DNA of 64,000 bases from Lepidostoma basale (GCA_022606425.2 JAHDVF020000938.1:434001-498000), one strand, 5' to 3'; numbered from the stretch's first letter, positions 11,520 to 23,052 are shown. Numbers and translations: made by a program. Notes: generated by a model from the letters alone, not told the origin.

Positions 11520-11735
11520 TTTCACACCGGATGATTGAAAATAATACATTCTTCTATATTCGAAAATCATTTTGTGTTGTGGATTCACATTTGAAAAACA
11601 TTATAATTTCACACTTTATTACACTTTTCGAAGCCATGTTTCGGTTGATTCTCATCAATCATCAGTGTAAATTTTTAAAATATAAAATCAAATTTAAAAA
11701 AAAAATAATATCAAAGACATTATTCAAATTGAAAT
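11520..11735 (-). repeat. HHR-B-related repeat
   Basis: It matches the arm 12200-12350 (reversed). The minus strand contains ACACTGATGA, hairpin TGATGAGAATCA and CCGAAACATGGC, a hammerhead-like motif with GTC changed to GGC. Confidence 0.45.
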
Positions 11736-11756
11736 AGGAACAAATGCACATAAAAT

Positions 11757-11990
11757 TCGACAACCTTCGTGGCAGAGTGGTAAGAGCTCTGACTTCCATA
11801 CAGAAGGTTCCGGGTTCGATTCCCGGCGATGGCAGTGTGATTGTCACACTGTCATTGGTCTGGCGTAGAATTCTCGTGACAATAAAATGGCGATAGATTG
11901 GCTACCTATCACATATCATGAGAATCATCAATATAATCGCTAAAAATAATGTGTATACAGTATTTGGGTTCAAACCTGTTGTATACAAGA
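11757..11990 (+). mobile_element. tRNA-derived SINE, best copy
   Basis: The tRNA-like head has A box TGGCAGAGTGG at 11770-11780 and B box GGTTCGATTCC at 11813-11823. Next comes a body with GTGTGATTGTCACACTGTC and CAATAAAATGGCGATAGATTGG, then an A-rich end. At least six related copies lie in this window. The head is too diverged and lacks a clean acceptor stem, so it is not a working tRNA gene. Confidence 0.75.
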
Positions 11991-12049
11991 AAAAAAAATA
12001 ATAATAAAGGTTCTAAAAATCACGAAAATTTGACATTATATTGTAACAC

Positions 12050-12090
12050 CTGATGATGTCAATATTGACGAAAATACTGTCAATAAAAAA
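12050..12090 (+). repeat. Hammerhead-like motif
   Basis: CTGATGA is followed by perfect hairpin GTCAATATTGAC and GAAAATACTGTC. Stem I is poor. It is isolated, with no inverted partner. Confidence 0.35.
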
Positions 12091-12119
12091 TAAAAATACA
12101 ATTTTGATATACTTAGGAT

Positions 12120-12450
12120 ATTGAAAATAACTTTGTTTAATCCACAATTTTTTTTTTTTATATTAAAAAACACGACACGTTTCGGAAGATACCTCCATCT
12201 TCAGGTGTAAAAATAATAAAAAGGTTCTCATCAAACATGATACCGAAACATGCCTTTGAAAAGTGTGAAATTATATTTTCTTTCAAATGTAAATCTACAA
12301 CATAAAATGATTTGCGAATATAGAGGAATCTATTATTTTCAATCATTTTTTATTATTATATTTTTACACCTGAAGATGGAAGTATCCTCCGAAACATGTC
12401 GTGTTTTTTAACATTTTTTTTTTATATATTGTGTATTAAACAAAGTAATT
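12120..12450. repeat. HHR-B inverted pair
   Basis: Two opposed arms each carry ACAC-CTGAAGA-hairpin-GAAAC..GTC-GTGT (minus 12171-12207, plus 12366-12404). Flanks TTGTTTAATCCAC and ATTAAACAAAG are complementary. About 155 bp separates the arms. Confidence 0.6.
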
Positions 12451-12940
12451 TTCAATTTCCTAAGTATATTACTATGGGATTCCACAGTGTTCAACAATGT
12501 CGATACATAAAACAAAGTTTTTTAATTTAACAGTTTATAAAAAAAACAGTTATTATATTTTATTATAACCAGCACACCGTGAATGCAAATAATAATATTT
12601 TTCACTTGGTAATCTCTTAATTAATGATTTGAAATGTTTTTATTATTAATTATTTTAAATGTGTTTACATGAAGTGAAACAATCATAAAGCTTTACTGAA
12701 AGCTTATTTAAGATCCAAATTTTATTCTTCCAATATTGAAATAAATTAAACATGTTATTTTTAAATTTGATAAGGAAAACGTTTCTGCGTAAATTAAAGC
12801 AGGGATAATTAATTATTTATACGTAAAACATTTTAGAAGTAAAACACAAAGAACGGTGAATACATGGAATAATAAATTTACTTAAAATGAACACAAAAGT
12901 CAGGATCGTCCAGCTGACAACATGTGCACCTACTTCTTCT
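12451..12940. other. Unassigned AT-rich interval
   Basis: Very AT-rich; no gene or recognised repeat. Confidence 0.45.
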
Positions 12941-12964
12941 ATCTGTGTAATGTCAGGTCTCCCT

Positions 12965-13215
12965 AACGTTGACTATCACCCTTTTCATAGTGATGACCTG
13001 GGGAAAAATATCCAGAGTGGTATCCCCTTGCCTTCTCTGGAGGATTTACTGTCGGGGTTACCTTCCCTTATCTGGGTGTATCCAGTTTTATGGCACTGGA
13101 AGTTAGCCATTCGTCCTCTCTCTATCTGCTATGGCACTAAGTAATATGTGCCACATTTCCCGGGGTTCGCGGGGTCTTTAAAAAGACCTCTCGTGGGCGC
13201 TAGAGAGTTGGACTT
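12965..13215. repeat. GC-rich repeat of unknown class, copy 1
   Basis: It shares with 30375-30590 the blocks TTCCCTTA.CTGGGTG, TTTTATGGC and CTCGTGG.CGCTAG. There is no intact frame and no terminal repeats. Confidence 0.5.
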
Positions 13216-13317
13216 GATAGTACAATATATAGATAGACTTGTAGATAAACATGTGCACCATCGAAAAAAATAACATTATATTAAATGTTTTTTATTTATT
13301 TTGTAATTTAAATTAAT

Positions 13318-13476
13318 TGCGCGGGAGATGCTATTGGCGGCGATAAGGTTCGCAACCCATCACATCGCGACTCCCGTGGGGGCGAAATGAGAAGGATAAA
13401 GTGCCGCATCGGTTAAAGTCTAGCAGTTCAATCTTTCTGCATACCCCTTCGGGGAGACGGCGTGGTGGTTAGTTAG
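13318..13476 (+). mobile_element. LINE-C variant 3' end
   Basis: It ends with the LINE-C signature CCCCTTCGGGGAGACGGCGTGG and a GTTA tail, but the upstream bases (GCGGGAGATGCTATTGGCGG) differ from other copies. The same variant is at 63087-63252 on the minus strand. Confidence 0.6.
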
Positions 13477-13479
13477 TTA

Positions 13480-14440
13480 AAACATAGAAAAATGTTATTT
13501 CGAAAAAATAATTAGTAACACTATTAATATCGACTATATTTAAGAAATATTTTTATAAACAAAGATATTCCATCTTTAATGTCGGAAATTGTTCCGTTCA
13601 TACAAACTATAATATATATTAACAACGACGGCCCGATTTACACACCTCGGAAGAAATTTTTCAAATAAGAGCGCGAACTTATAACCCGATTCAATCGAGC
13701 TTTATCCGGATCCGTAAATAAACTCGGAGTGATAGGAACCGACACGACCCGATGATGCATACTAGCCTGCAGGACTATCGATGGGCGATCGCGGCCTGGT
13801 GAATGGTTACAATTCGAAGGCACCCTCAAGAAAAACATATTACCGACTACATAACAAATCATCAACTACAAAATAAAACATATCATCGACTATATAACAA
13901 ATCATCGACTACATAACAAAACGATTTTTCAATGAAATTTAAATCTGTTTACAATATGTTACCTTGAACAATAGGTATATTCGACGTAAGGAACTTTTTT
14001 TAATTCACAAATTTCACATTTCTATGTCGTTTCGGTAAAGAGGTACATAGGTATAATATGCCAAAAAATCAAATATGCTATTTTGCCTTAATATGTCAAA
14101 GGAAGGGTTGTCGAAGAGATTTACGGCTATTAAAAATTGGGTGATAGTTTTTTAAATAAAAAGATTGAAATAATTCTTCAAAATCATGATAATTACAAGT
14201 GTTAGAAATCGTATTTTGTCTATCCTCAATATTTATAAAAACTTCGTATAAAAAAGTTATTTGTGACTTATTTTTTAATAAAATGCCACAGTATTGTGTA
14301 TTTTGAACAAAGAAGTATAAATCTTTATTAAGTATTATATATTTACCTACATATAAAAACGTCCGTTTTCTAGATATTTTATCGCATTGTATTACTAGTT
14401 ACGATTTTAACTAATCACATTTGAATTCAGGAGCTAACAA
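13480..14440. other. Unassigned interval
   Basis: 13625-13855 is higher in GC and apparently single copy. The rest is AT-rich. No gene is recognised. Confidence 0.4.
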
Positions 14441-14444
14441 GTTT

Positions 14445-14755
14445 TGAGGACTTCCGAGATGAAGATACTGAGGACGATAGAGGCAAGACACTAAAATATC
14501 GCTCGAGGAAACCAGAACTAGAGAGATATGTGAGGTTGAGGATATTATAAAATGGAGTAGTCAGCGAAGGGGGGACTGGTACGGTCATGTCCAAAGAATG
14601 GATACCACCAGACTCCCCTATATCGCACTACATAATCAGCCTTACGGGACTCGTCCTCGTGGGAGACTTCCCAAAAGATGGAAGGACAGCTGGTCCAATC
14701 CAAATCCACCTCACACCACTAAGGTCTTAAACAAGGAAGAAGAAGAAGATATTTA
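14445..14755 (+). mobile_element. LINE-B 3' fragment
   Basis: It encodes, with frameshifts, TREICEVEDIIKWSSQR, then MDTTRLPYIALHNQPYGT, and ends in a (GAA)n tail near 14740. Confidence 0.7.
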
Positions 14756-14876
14756 ATGTAATATAAAACTGACAGTCTTTATCAGTACCAAAAATCTGAT
14801 TTATTTTATTTCCTCTATATTCACCGTTACTTTAAATAGTACAGCACTTTAATTATTTTAAATCGTTTTATTATAT

Positions 14877-15275
14877 TTGATCAAAACATACAATTCAAGG
14901 AAATCCACACTTCGCTCGGCGAACTCCTCAGCAATAGGAAGATTAGTTGAGCCGAAGCGTTGCCCAAGTACAAATTTCGGGGATCGAGCGTTCGCGGTAG
15001 CCGGTCCATCAGCTTGGAACAATCTCCCTTCACACCTTAGATGCATAAATGATCCGACAGATTTCAGATCTAAATTGAAAACCCATCGTTTTCATATTTT
15101 ATACCCAAGTTAAACATTTATACTTTGTTCTACTATACTTTTAAACCGATCGCTTTTTAAGCGGTCACATTTAAATTTTTAGATTTAAAACTCGTCTTCA
15201 TGCGCCCTTGAGGTGATTACATCACAAAAACGGCGCTTTAAAAGTGAGCATATTATTATTATTATTAATAATAAA
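14877..15275 (+). mobile_element. LINE-I (CR1/L2-like) 3' end
   Basis: A 78-codon frame encodes RSANSSAIGRLVEPKRCPST, FGDRAFAVAGPSAWNNLP and FRSKLKTHRF, the canonical C-terminal tail of CR1/L2-type ORF2. The 3' UTR ends in (ATT)n. Confidence 0.75.
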
Positions 15276-15299
15276 AATTATTGCATTCGTTCAAGATTA

Positions 15300-15625
15300 A
15301 ATAATTCATTTATTTTTTACTTTTTTGTATACTTTGTATATACAACACTTACATTTAAAAAAAAATTACATAGACATGTTTCGGGCAACCAGTCTTCTTC
15401 ATTAATACATATTATAAAAATACATATTTAAAATATTATAAATTGTTCACATGACCTGACAGATGTTATAAAGATTTATTTTGGAACGTTTATGCTTTTG
15501 TTATAACAAATATTATGATTCAATTTAAAATAATATTTTAAAGTTCTTATTGGAGTTCAGGTAATTACTTACATCAAAGGAAATAACAACTAATTAACTA
15601 CAACACAAAGTATGGCGAATATAGA
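15300..15625 (-). repeat. HHR-C repeat, decayed
   Basis: It matches 43505-43810 over most of its length, including ATGTTATAAAGATTTATTTTGG. The motif CGAAACATGTC is present on the minus strand, but the CTGANGA core is lost. Confidence 0.5.
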
Positions 15626-15659
15626 AGAAATTAAATAATTCACATGGGAGTGATATACA

Positions 15660-15957
15660 TTTATTACCGCCAGAACCAATCTGCCTCTGGTGACACCGGT
15701 GGGAAGAGCAATTAGTCTGCTGAACGCGGTCTCCTCGGAGATCGACGTCTTTCATGTTAGTGAAAGTACGTTCAGGGGGCAAATACTATTGACTTTAGAA
15801 AGTATCTTGTCTTCTTAATGTCGAACCATCTCTAATGCGTTCCTGGTACTTTGTTGTAATATTTTTATGATATTTTACCTGTACTTAATAGATGCCTTAA
15901 ACATTTTCCTGTTTGTAATGTCTATTAATTTAATAAACTGATTTGATTTCAATTTGA
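15660..15957 (+). mobile_element. LINE-A 3' end, short copy
   Basis: It starts inside the RTNLPLVTPVGRAISLLN segment and runs through the family 3' UTR to AATAAACTGATTTGAT. It is nearly identical to 1690-1970. Confidence 0.72.
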
Positions 15958-15959
15958 TT

Positions 15960-16590
15960 TGATTATATTGTATAATGTGGCATTGTAAAAATAATTTAAA
16001 ACACTTCATTAAGATAATCAAAGATTTTATTGAAATATCTTGATTTTACTAAATAATAATTAAATAAAACAATTAGTTTAGTTTGTAAAGTAGGTAATGG
16101 TTACAATTAATTTTAATCCTAAATATTCCGTATACTTCTTAAACAGAAGTAAAATGGACGCAAGAGATATATTAAATCACTTGTTTAGACGATTGTACAA
16201 TAAAATCCAAACAATAATATTTCATAATATATTTTTCTCACCTTCAACAGAACCGTGCTTCGTCTGTAGTACTAAATCCCAAGACGCTCCTCATGTCAAC
16301 ACTTGCCATAGTTTACACTTTGCGCTAAACACCCTATAAACTTAGAAATGTTACGGACTCATTTGCATAGAAATTCGATTTCTCCTTGCACCTTAAACCC
16401 AGACTGCGCGAGCAGTTTGAGAACCATAATATATTACATAATTTTATCTCGTACGAACACAAATTATATAAGTAAAAAAATACGTATAGCTAAAAGAAGT
16501 TTTATCATAGAAAGGCGTAATAAAATTATATATAGTACATAACAGGTATATCCTTTAACTAGGGTTTACTATATAAATAATATATTAAGG
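15960..16590. other. Unassigned interval
   Basis: AT-rich. The short open frames at 16097-16542 have no recognisable motif and no splice partners. Confidence 0.4.
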
Positions 16591-16594
16591 TATA

Positions 16595-17020
16595 TGTAAT
16601 GAGATCTCTTTGACGAATGTGTGGAAACTCTATATATGATAGAGTGTCGAATGAAAATATAAGAAGTGAATGCGGTGCGAATGATGGTGTTACGAACAAA
16701 ATAATGAAAGGATCATTAAGATGGTTTGGACATATGGAAAGAATGAATGAAGAAAGAATGGTAAAAAAATTAAAATGTTAACGATGTAAATGGAATCAGA
16801 AATAGAGGAAGACCGAGGAAAACGTGGCACGATCAAATAAATCAAATATTGAATGTCGGCCATGTGAGGAAGAAATCGACGCGCGTGCCTGACACGATGT
16901 ATGAATGCTGAGGAAGCGAGAGAAATATGTCAGGAAAGAAAAATGTGTCAGTCTCTTCTTTCTGCCTATCCCTTCAGAGAAACGGCGTGATGGTTAGTTA
17001 ATTAGTTAGTTAGTTAGGAT
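16595..17020 (+). mobile_element. LINE-C 3' fragment
   Basis: It encodes with breaks MRSL.RMCGNSIYDRVSNENI, LRWFGHMERMNEERM and RGRPRKTWHDQI, ending GGCGTGATGG and a (GTTA)n tail. Confidence 0.7.
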
Positions 17021-17310
17021 ATGTCACAGGAAGCGTTCCAGGCAAAAAAGTAGAGGCAGATCTCCTATGCAGTGGTGTGACCAGATTAAAGAGATGACTG
17101 GAGGTGACCTCTCCTAAGAAGTCTTCTTCTTCTTTCAGTGTCGTGTCAGGTCCCCCCAACGTTGGCGATCACTGCAGCAAAGCCATCTCTGTCCTGCGGC
17201 ATTTGGAACAGGTTCTGTATTCTTTTCATTCCTGTCCATTCTCTTATGTTCCACAGCCAGGATCACTGCCTTATACCAACTCCCCGAGGTCCCTTCACTT
17301 TACCCATTTA
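17020..17310. mobile_element. Two abutting LINE fragments
   Basis: 17020-17115 (plus) resembles RSPMQWCDQIKEMTGG from a LINE tail. 17117-17310 (minus) is a LINE-E 3' fragment with (GAA)n at its end. Confidence 0.5.
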
Positions 17311-17334
17311 TATACTAAGAAGTCTACTACATAT

Positions 17335-17810
17335 TTATTGTTTCTTGAACAATGATGTAAAACTCCATACTCCAATTCCCCGACTCCCTCCACTTTACCA
17401 TTTATATACTAATAAGTCTACTACATATTTAACACGAATGAAAACGACAGTTTTGTACTCGAAGAAGTTATATTATATTTTATGGGAAGGACATGAAATA
17501 TAATAAATATAATAAAACTAAAAAACTGTCGTTTTCGTTTGTATTAATTATTTAATATGGAGTTTTACATCATTGTTTAAGAACTAATAAATAAGTCTAC
17601 TAGATATATATTTATTGTTTCTTGAATAATTACAATATGTTAAACACTAATATTAAATTATTAATACGAATTAAAACGTCTACTTTCTAGAAGTTTTATT
17701 AGATTTTATAGATGATTCACCTGACTAAGGCATTATCAAATGTGAATTGACATTGGATAATGCCTTATACATGGGAAACATGTCATTCAAACAGACAATT
17801 TCATTTGTTT
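17335..17810. repeat. HHR-A repeats, two decayed inverted pairs
   Basis: They have repeated AAAACGTC/GACGTTTT flanks, TTCTAGAAGTTTTATTA and GAAACATGTCAT next to TTGGATAATGCC. These are degraded versions of the palindrome at 18840-19110. Confidence 0.5.
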
Positions 17811-17811
17811 T

Positions 17812-18200
17812 TTACTCACTAAATAACCATCACGGCGTTTCCCTGTAGGCGTAGATAGAGAGGATGGATTGCTACAGTGTTCTATCTGGATATTGTGATT
17901 TCTTTATATTCCTAAATTCATACACGCACACTTGTCGATTTTTCCAACTTATGTCCTAAGTATTTGAATGATTTGGTGATGTCATCTTTTCTCGGTTTTC
18001 CTCGATTTTTTTTCCATTCACAATACTAGTATACACCGTATTAACCGTCCATATATCCGAATCATCTTATTGACCCTTACTATATTTATATATCATACTG
18101 TACATTGTTTTCCTTATATTATTTTTGTCCATCTCAGTTCTACGAAATTAATCCTACTTTCATCCTTCTTCTATTAACTCCAAGCTTCCCTCTCAAACAT
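17812..18200 (-). mobile_element. LINE-C 3' fragment, strongly decayed
   Basis: Only scattered identity remains, including CCATCACGGCGTTTCCC at the 3' end and the pattern of the WFGH.ERM region. Confidence 0.5.
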
Positions 18201-18690
18201 AAGAGTTGTCGGTAGAACTCCAAAATGCAATGCCATATTTACTTCAGTGGATATATTCGAAGTCGATGTATCATAAATGTTCTAAATTTGTGAAATGTAT
18301 AATAATTCAAAGGAACTGAAAAATGTATTCAACGCCTACAGTCGCTATGAAAGCGTTGTACAATAAAGTAATTTAGATGAACGGAGCTGTTTCAGACATC
18401 TTATAAACTCGTGACTGTTATTAACGTACGAAAGGATCATTTAGCAAATACAATTAACATAAGATTCGAATAATATAAGGGAAAACTTGGAAGGGATGGA
18501 ACGAACCATTATCCGTAAACGTTTGTAAATTATTTCGTAAAGGGGGTAAGTACGACAAAAAGTTATGCAAGTCGATTTTATTTAAAAATTATTTTTACAA
18601 AACAACAATTAAATCCATACAATGTTGCATCATTAGTCAAATTATTAATAACAATTTCGTTGATGACCGTGAGTCATAACGATATAACCG
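18201..18690. other. Unassigned interval
   Basis: No gene or repeat recognised. Confidence 0.4.
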
Positions 18691-18830
18691 TCGTCACATT
18701 CGTCTAAGAGATCTCATTTTTATTGCATTTCTTCTATTTTCATCATTGTTTTGCCAGTTTTTTACTTCACTTCCATATATAAGGGTCGTTACAAGAATAC
18801 CATAGTGCCCTGCCATTTAAGGTAAATATA
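18690..18830 (-). mobile_element. LINE-C internal piece
   Basis: The minus strand encodes TLIYGSEVKNWQNNDENRRNAIKMRSLRRM, the segment just before the usual C-terminal tail, truncated at both ends. Confidence 0.6.
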
Positions 18831-18839
18831 TATTTTTTA

Positions 18840-19112
18840 ATTAATCTAGTTTTAAATAATACATATAAACGAAAACGTCTGTCTTCTAGAAGTTTTATTA
18901 AGTTTTATATGGAATTACATGTTTCGCCCTTCTAAGGCATTATCAAATGTTGATTCTTATTTATTAATTATTTATCCTGGTGTTCGTTTATAAGCATTGT
19001 CACTTTTGATAAAGCCCTAGAAGGGTGAAACATATCATTACATATAAAATTTAATTAAACTCCTAGAAGACAGACGTTTTCATTTATATTAATTATTTAA
19101 ATATGGAGTATT
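18840..19112. repeat. HHR-A inverted pair
   Basis: Opposed arms at 18866-18945 and 19005-19095 share GACGTTTTC flanks and AAACATGT. Each has the order TTGATAA, hairpin GCC.TAGAAGGGC/T, GAAACAT, like a hammerhead with two substituted core bases. Confidence 0.55.
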
Positions 19113-19195
19113 ATTGTTTAAGAAACAAACCATTTAGTTATTGAAAGTTAATGCATTAACACTGTGGAATTCCATAGTAATCTACTTTGGGAATT

Positions 19196-19381
19196 AAAAA
19201 AACATTGTTTAAACCACTTTTTATTAAAAAAAATATTAAAATACACGACATGTTTCAGAGGATACCTCCATCTTCAGGTGTAAAAATATTTTTACACCTG
19301 AAGATGGAGGTATCCTCTGAAACATGTCGTGTATTTTAATATTTTTTTTTTAATAAAAAGTGGTTTAAACAATGTTTTTTT
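19196..19381. repeat. HHR-B perfect palindrome
   Basis: The arms of about 90 bp are almost exactly self-complementary around a centre near 19288. Each carries one hammerhead-like motif pointing outward from the centre. Repeat H starts directly after it. Confidence 0.8.
19293..19333 (+). ncRNA. Hammerhead-ribozyme-like motif (HHR-B)
   Basis: Stem I TACAC/GTGTA (five pairs), core CTGAAGA at 19298-19304, hairpin GGAGG-TAT-CCTCT, core GAAA, mini stem III AC-AT-GT and predicted cleavage site after C19328. One unpaired T lies between CTGAAGA and the hairpin, which is not canonical. Activity is therefore uncertain. Confidence 0.5.
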
Positions 19382-19382
19382 A

Positions 19383-19850
19383 AGAATCAATTGTATCTCA
19401 ATAGAGACGAAGATGCAAATTGGAAACAGAATATGGTTGATCAAGGTGTTTACAGGACTTATGACCTGTCATTGGTTGGGTTAAGCGCACGCTTTATGTA
19501 ATACAACCTTTTTTCTTATGACCACCATGTCTGACAAATTTTTGGAAGTTGTATACATGTTAATCTGCAACACCACCCTTTTCATGGTAGTTTATTCATT
19601 CCACACACTAACGCCATCTATGAAGATTGTATTTTAAGCATTAAGCAGAAGATCGTTTTAACGCAATGTGAAAGGCTACCGCCATTTTAGCGCATTGCTA
19701 GAAACCGCCTGGAGATGTCACTCCAATCTATATGCTATAATTTTGACCAGTTTTTTTGTTTTTTACAACATTTTGAATGTGTACAAATAGTTGTAGACGA
19801 ACAACTGGATTTCACCCATTGCGGGCTATTTTTTAATTCCCAAAGTAAAT
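19383..19850 (+). repeat. Repeat H, longest copy
   Basis: It runs from CAATTGTATCTCAATAGAGA through ACAGGACTTATGACCTGTCA and CACTAACGCCATCTATG to TTTCACCCATTGCGGG. There is no coding frame and no clear terminal inverted repeat. Related copies are at 10881, 32834, 33350, 46572 and 52838. Confidence 0.65.
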
Positions 19851-20735
19851 TATTTAGTATTATTTATCATAGCTCTTTGATTCGAGTATTTAAAAAAATG
19901 TTTCTATTGACCTTCATTATACTGCCAGGACACGTATGTTTCGGGAGCTAAAATCTGTTTTAAATCTTTAAAGTTTCGACGTCCCATTTTATAATTAAAG
20001 ACGAAATTCGAGACGCTGGGAAAGTTTGGGCGACGTGCTAGGGGCCCGTTTCCAGCCCGAACCTACAATATCCCAGTCGACTAATGAACTGAATGTATGC
20101 AAATTCAGTATTCAGCGCCAGATGGGTGTATTTATTAAACAAGTTATCAACTAATTCATTTTGGAACAAGTCTCGTAACACGCTTCTGTCTCCACACTAA
20201 TTTCTATTTCACCGGAGTGTTTAGTTTACTGTGTGGCGTGTTTGGGAACTCTATTAGAATTAACGGTGAATCTTCGTGGATTTTCAGTCCATATCCACAC
20301 AAGTCTAAAGCGTACACGTGTATAAATGATTTATAAATTAATCATCCGACAAGTGTTAATACTTCGAACGTTTTATTGGAATGTAAAATGGAAAAATAAG
20401 GGGCCTGCACACCAGAAACTGTTATAGGACACAGCAATGCCTTTTAAAAAATTTGCTCTTGTACTTCTTAGACCCATTCCCGATCGTGTGGAACTGATAT
20501 TTTCTTTTATTATTTACAATTACGAAAACCAAGAAAACTACATTGACATTTTCTATTGTTTTGTTATATATTATGGATAGGCTTTTGATAGTAATAATCT
20601 AGCAAGGTGAGACATGTCACTCCCATAAAGTATAATGAATATTCTAAAAAATAATGATTTAAAAAAAATATCACACATTTGTGATGGAGTTTTACAAATA
20701 TAAATGTACCTACGTGTGTTCTATTACTGAAATGT
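19851..20735. other. Unassigned interval
   Basis: 19975-20345 is of high complexity, single copy and noncoding, possibly genuine intergenic sequence. The rest is AT-rich. Confidence 0.4.
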
Positions 20736-20739
20736 ACCT

Positions 20740-21152
20740 ACATATTTATATTTATTGTTTCTTGAACAATGGTGTAAAACTCCATATTAAATAATTAATA
20801 CTAATGAAAACGTCAGTTTTCTACAAGTTTTATTATATTTTATGGGAAAGACATGTTTCGCCCGCCACGATTTCATCATCATTATTTTCTTAATAATTAT
20901 TTTCGTGCTTCCAAAGCAAATTAATATATAAAACATATAAATATGTAATTAATACGAATGAAAACGTCAGTTTTCTAGAAGTTTTATTATATTTTATGGG
21001 AATGAATGACATGTTTCGCCCTTTTAAGGCATTATCAAATGACTTTTTCATTCGTATTAATTACATATTTATATGTTTTATACATTAATTTGCTTTGTAA
21101 ATACGAAAATAATTAATAAGAAAATAATGATGATGAAGTCGTGGCGGTCTAC
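20740..21152. repeat. HHR-A repeats with 100 bp inverted arms
   Basis: 20858-20962 and 21043-21150 are near-perfect reverse complements (CCGCCACGATTTCATCATCA versus its complement). Two HHR-A units with ACATGTTTCGCCC lie on the same strand between and before them. Confidence 0.6.
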
Positions 21153-22378
21153 CAACCGCTCATGGTTAATTAAAGAAAAAAGGGATTAGGTCGCAGATTT
21201 CCACAGAAAACGCAGAATTATTTATTTCAACGGTTACTATTATTCCGATCATATTTTGATTTCGATTTTGTCTGGGCAAATATTTTTCAAAAATAATACA
21301 TCAAAAATATTAGCTTTCGAATCCCAACCGGCCGAGTTATTTTCATTCTGATTTCTTTGTATCTACAGCAGTCGGTCAGGGGAGCTGAGCTCCTGTGGAA
21401 ATAGTAGGCAATCAGTTTAAAGCTACTATATTATCAAACAACTCGATCCCAACCCGAAGTGTGATCCCAAAAGGGCTTTAACTATAAAATTTAAACGAAC
21501 GAGTACCTATGCAATGCAAATAGCATAAAAATAATATATTTTGAATGTCTTATTAAGATTCTATTGTAACGGACCCCTTTTTTACAGTCTGTATGGGAAC
21601 ATTACGTAAAATCAGTACTCAAGTGTATTCATCGGCATCTGAAATAATAAATAATAAGATATTTTTGAAATAAATGTAAACATCATTTTTGTTTGATAAC
21701 CACTTTATTAAGATTTTAAAACCACATTTTATCAATATATTAAATGCTTAGATTTTTTGTTATTAATACTATAAGATGCATGAATATTACTCATAATATT
21801 CTAATATTAAATAATTATTTAGCAGCATCTATTGTCGATAACGTAAACTTCTTTACAAATAAATTGGTGCTTTAAATATGATGAAGGAATTGTTAAAATG
21901 TTAACATTTTTGTCAAGAGATGTCACTTATCAATTGATATAAAATAGTTTTACATCATAAAAATCTTATAGTTTTGGTTTATTATAAATATTTAATATAT
22001 AAAAAAAAAATTATTATGGGCTTTTTTCTACATATTCTCCTTTTCTATCATCATATTTTTTAACCTTGTATTGTATATATGGATTGCTATATTAGTTTAC
22101 TATTATATTAGTAGTGGTTGTATAATTCATATTAAAATTTATTAAATTATGCGCTTGATACCAGAAGAATGGCTATGTCTGGCAATCAATCGGAATTTGT
22201 GGTGGAATAAGGGAGACGAAAAAAAATATATAATATTTACTTAATTGCAAATATGACACTGCAAAAATGCATTTTTAAATATGTATTACAAAATAAAGAG
22301 TCACGAAAATGAATTAACTTTATTTGTTTCCAAAAAACGTTATCGTTTTAATATTATGAGCGATGTATAAACATTCCA
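21153..22378. other. Unassigned AT-rich interval
   Basis: More than 1.2 kb without a recognised gene or repeat. Confidence 0.45.
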
Positions 22379-22379
22379 T

Positions 22380-23052
22380 GTACGAGTATGTACTCTTCAT
22401 AAACGTTACTTGCATTAATTAAATAGAAATTAAACATGATTTTTGAGATTTATTGCAAGCAATTAAATACACATATAGTACGCCTTTACTATTCACAAAT
22501 GTACATATATATTCCTATCACCTTATTTATTTTCGTACATTGAGTCCTAATCACTCACTCTTCTGCAATGATAACATAAACTTGAAATTCCGCCAGAGAA
22601 TGATCAAATGCTATGTGTGGTCTGTTTTATTGTACGGGTGTGAAACGTGGACCTTAAAAGTCAACTCAATGAACATACTGAAAGCATTTGAAATGTATCT
22701 CTATCGCCGAATGCTCAGAATTCCCTGGACAGTCATGGTTACCAATACTGAAGTCCTGAGGCGAGCTAGAGTTGACAGGGAGCTCTTACCAACTATCAAT
22801 GTTCGGAAGATTACACATCTGGGTCATATACCTACTGCGTGGGGCAAAGTACCACCTTCTCCAACTGATGTTAGAGGGGAAAATTGAGGGACGCCGAGGG
22901 CCCGGAAGGAGACAAATATCCTGGCTGCGAAACGTGAGGGAGCGGACCGGCATCCGATGTGTGGAGGATCTGTTCCGAGCGGCGCAGGACAGGGACAGGT
23001 TCGCCGAGGTGATCGCCAACGTTGGGGGGACCCGACAGGGCACTTGAAGAAT
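22380..23052 (+). mobile_element. LINE-E 3' fragment plus shared 5' head
   Basis: Frames encode SLFCNDNINLKFRQRMIKCY, VWSVLLYGCETWTLKVNSMN and MLRIPWTVMVTNTEVLRRAR, then after a frameshift RRGPGRRQISWLRNVRERTG and ending VGGTRQGT. The head 22380-22585 matches 8125-8335. Confidence 0.72.

Noticed and set aside
11757..11832. A tRNA gene
   Set aside because: The A and B boxes are good but the acceptor stem does not close, several copies exist and each continues into the same SINE body.
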